From assembly GCF_024362695.1 (NCBI RefSeq), contig NC_065406.1, forward strand, positions 2,790,001 to 2,854,000: a stretch of 64,000 nt of DNA, read 5' to 3'. Below are positions 63,351 through 64,000 of the stretch, in pieces. A program made the translations under genes and the position numbers. The first letter of the stretch is position 1. Each line of letters begins with the position of its first letter. The notes under the pieces are model-generated. The model was not told the origin of the DNA and did not search any database. It saw only the letters and a list, made by a program, of their open reading frames with translations. The DNA is from Pectinophora gossypiella. Taxonomy: Eukaryota; Arthropoda; Insecta; Lepidoptera; Gelechiidae.

Positions 63351-64000
63351 TTTATTTATAAAGTACAGCCACATCACATACATTAAAACCTTTGTACATT
63401 TAGAAGGTTACGATATTGTGACTAATACAATGACAATTACGGCGTACATAACTTATACAATTAAGGGTAAGTATTTTAAAATAAAGTAAAATTAAAAATA
63501 AATTATTATTAAAATAAAATTAATTAAAATTAAATTATTATTATTATTTTTTTAGGCCGCCTATTGTGCTTATGTTTTATTCGTATGTTTATGTCCTTTA
63601 TATATGTTGTTGTGCAATAAAGTATTATTGATTGATTGATTGATTAAAATTACACAGCATTAAAATTTTGAAATTAGATAATTAAATTAGGTAAATATAA
63701 GTATAAGAAAATATAAATAATTAACAATAAAATAAATACTTAAATAAATACGTAATACTTAAATATTTCGCTAGGACCGCCACTGATCAAACCCCGTTAT
63801 AGCTTTAAATATAAAAACAAAACATTACCCTGTAAAAATACGGTTTCAGCTTAACCAAATAAACACAGCTAATATTCTGTTCGTTACATATGAATTCGAG
63901 CCAAGAATCTGACAAATCCTATTTCCACAAGCCCGGATTAGCTATACCGATCCACTTAGCGGACTAACTAAACAGGCCTAAAGAAAACTTGCGAAGTTAC
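63351..64000. other. AT-rich; LINE 3' end at 63550-63650
   Basis: 63550-63650: 'tttttaggccgcctattgtg', 'gtgcaataaagtattattga' and GATT repeats. The rest is simple AT-rich sequence without a recognised family. Confidence 0.45.

Overview
This is animal nuclear DNA and most probably a moth or butterfly (Lepidoptera). It is AT-rich and full of transposon debris of a recognisable kind: tRNA-headed SINEs, 5'-truncated non-LTR retrotransposon ends with TATG, TAA or GATT tails, many short inverted-repeat DNA elements, and a dispersed repeat containing 'cccgcggcttcgctcgc'. The organism call is an inference from this repeat style. No host gene could be supported; the window looks like intergenic or deep-intronic sequence.

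The one complete, apparently functional genetic unit is an LTR retrotransposon at 45229-51733. It has two identical 112-bp LTRs, a 4-bp TGGT target duplication, a tRNA-Arg-like primer site and a polypurine tract. It encodes two small accessory proteins, Gag, and an intact protease/RT/RNase H/integrase polyprotein. Domain order puts it in Ty3/Gypsy; primer and layout suggest the 412/mdg1 group. The first small protein has an N-myristoylation signal plus one transmembrane helix. Gag is joined to Pol by a +1 frame change at TTT TTT CGA.

Everything else is layered repeats. Family labels are mine. SINE-A1 and SINE-A2 have a tRNA head ('cctccgtggtc.agtggtt') and different tails. SINE-B has a tRNA-like A box followed by a 5S-rRNA-like block. 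A1, A2 and B share a central core 'cgtgcttcggaaggcacg'. SINE-C has another tRNA head. DNA elements include MITE-F (about 370 bp, TIR with 'taagttatacctgtcatttt'), MITE-R ('gttagtgacatcgtaacg'), MITE-I ('gggtagtttcc' ends), MITE-H (402-bp palindrome), MITE-N ('gggactttccaggctac'), MITE-O, a Mutator-like element with 193-bp TIRs and 9-bp target duplication (41734-42475), and a hAT-like element with 8-bp target duplication (35418-36191). Repeats D, E, J, K, L, M and P are dispersed families; K and L are LINE 3' ends.

By region: 1-9 kb holds a LINE end, repeats E/L, SINE-C, MITE-F, SINE-B and MITE-N; 9-20 kb holds MITE-F/I, repeats D/J, nested LINE and SINE copies; 20-31 kb holds repeats M, D, J, SINE-A1 and LINE ends; 31-41 kb is the densest nest (MITE-R, MITE-F, SINE-A1/B, hAT-like, MITE-H); 41-45 kb holds the Mutator-like element and SINE-A1; 45-52 kb the LTR element; 52-64 kb mixed SINEs, LINE ends, MITE-F and a GC-rich minisatellite inside an inverted-repeat element. 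Target duplications at many insertions let their relative ages be read directly.
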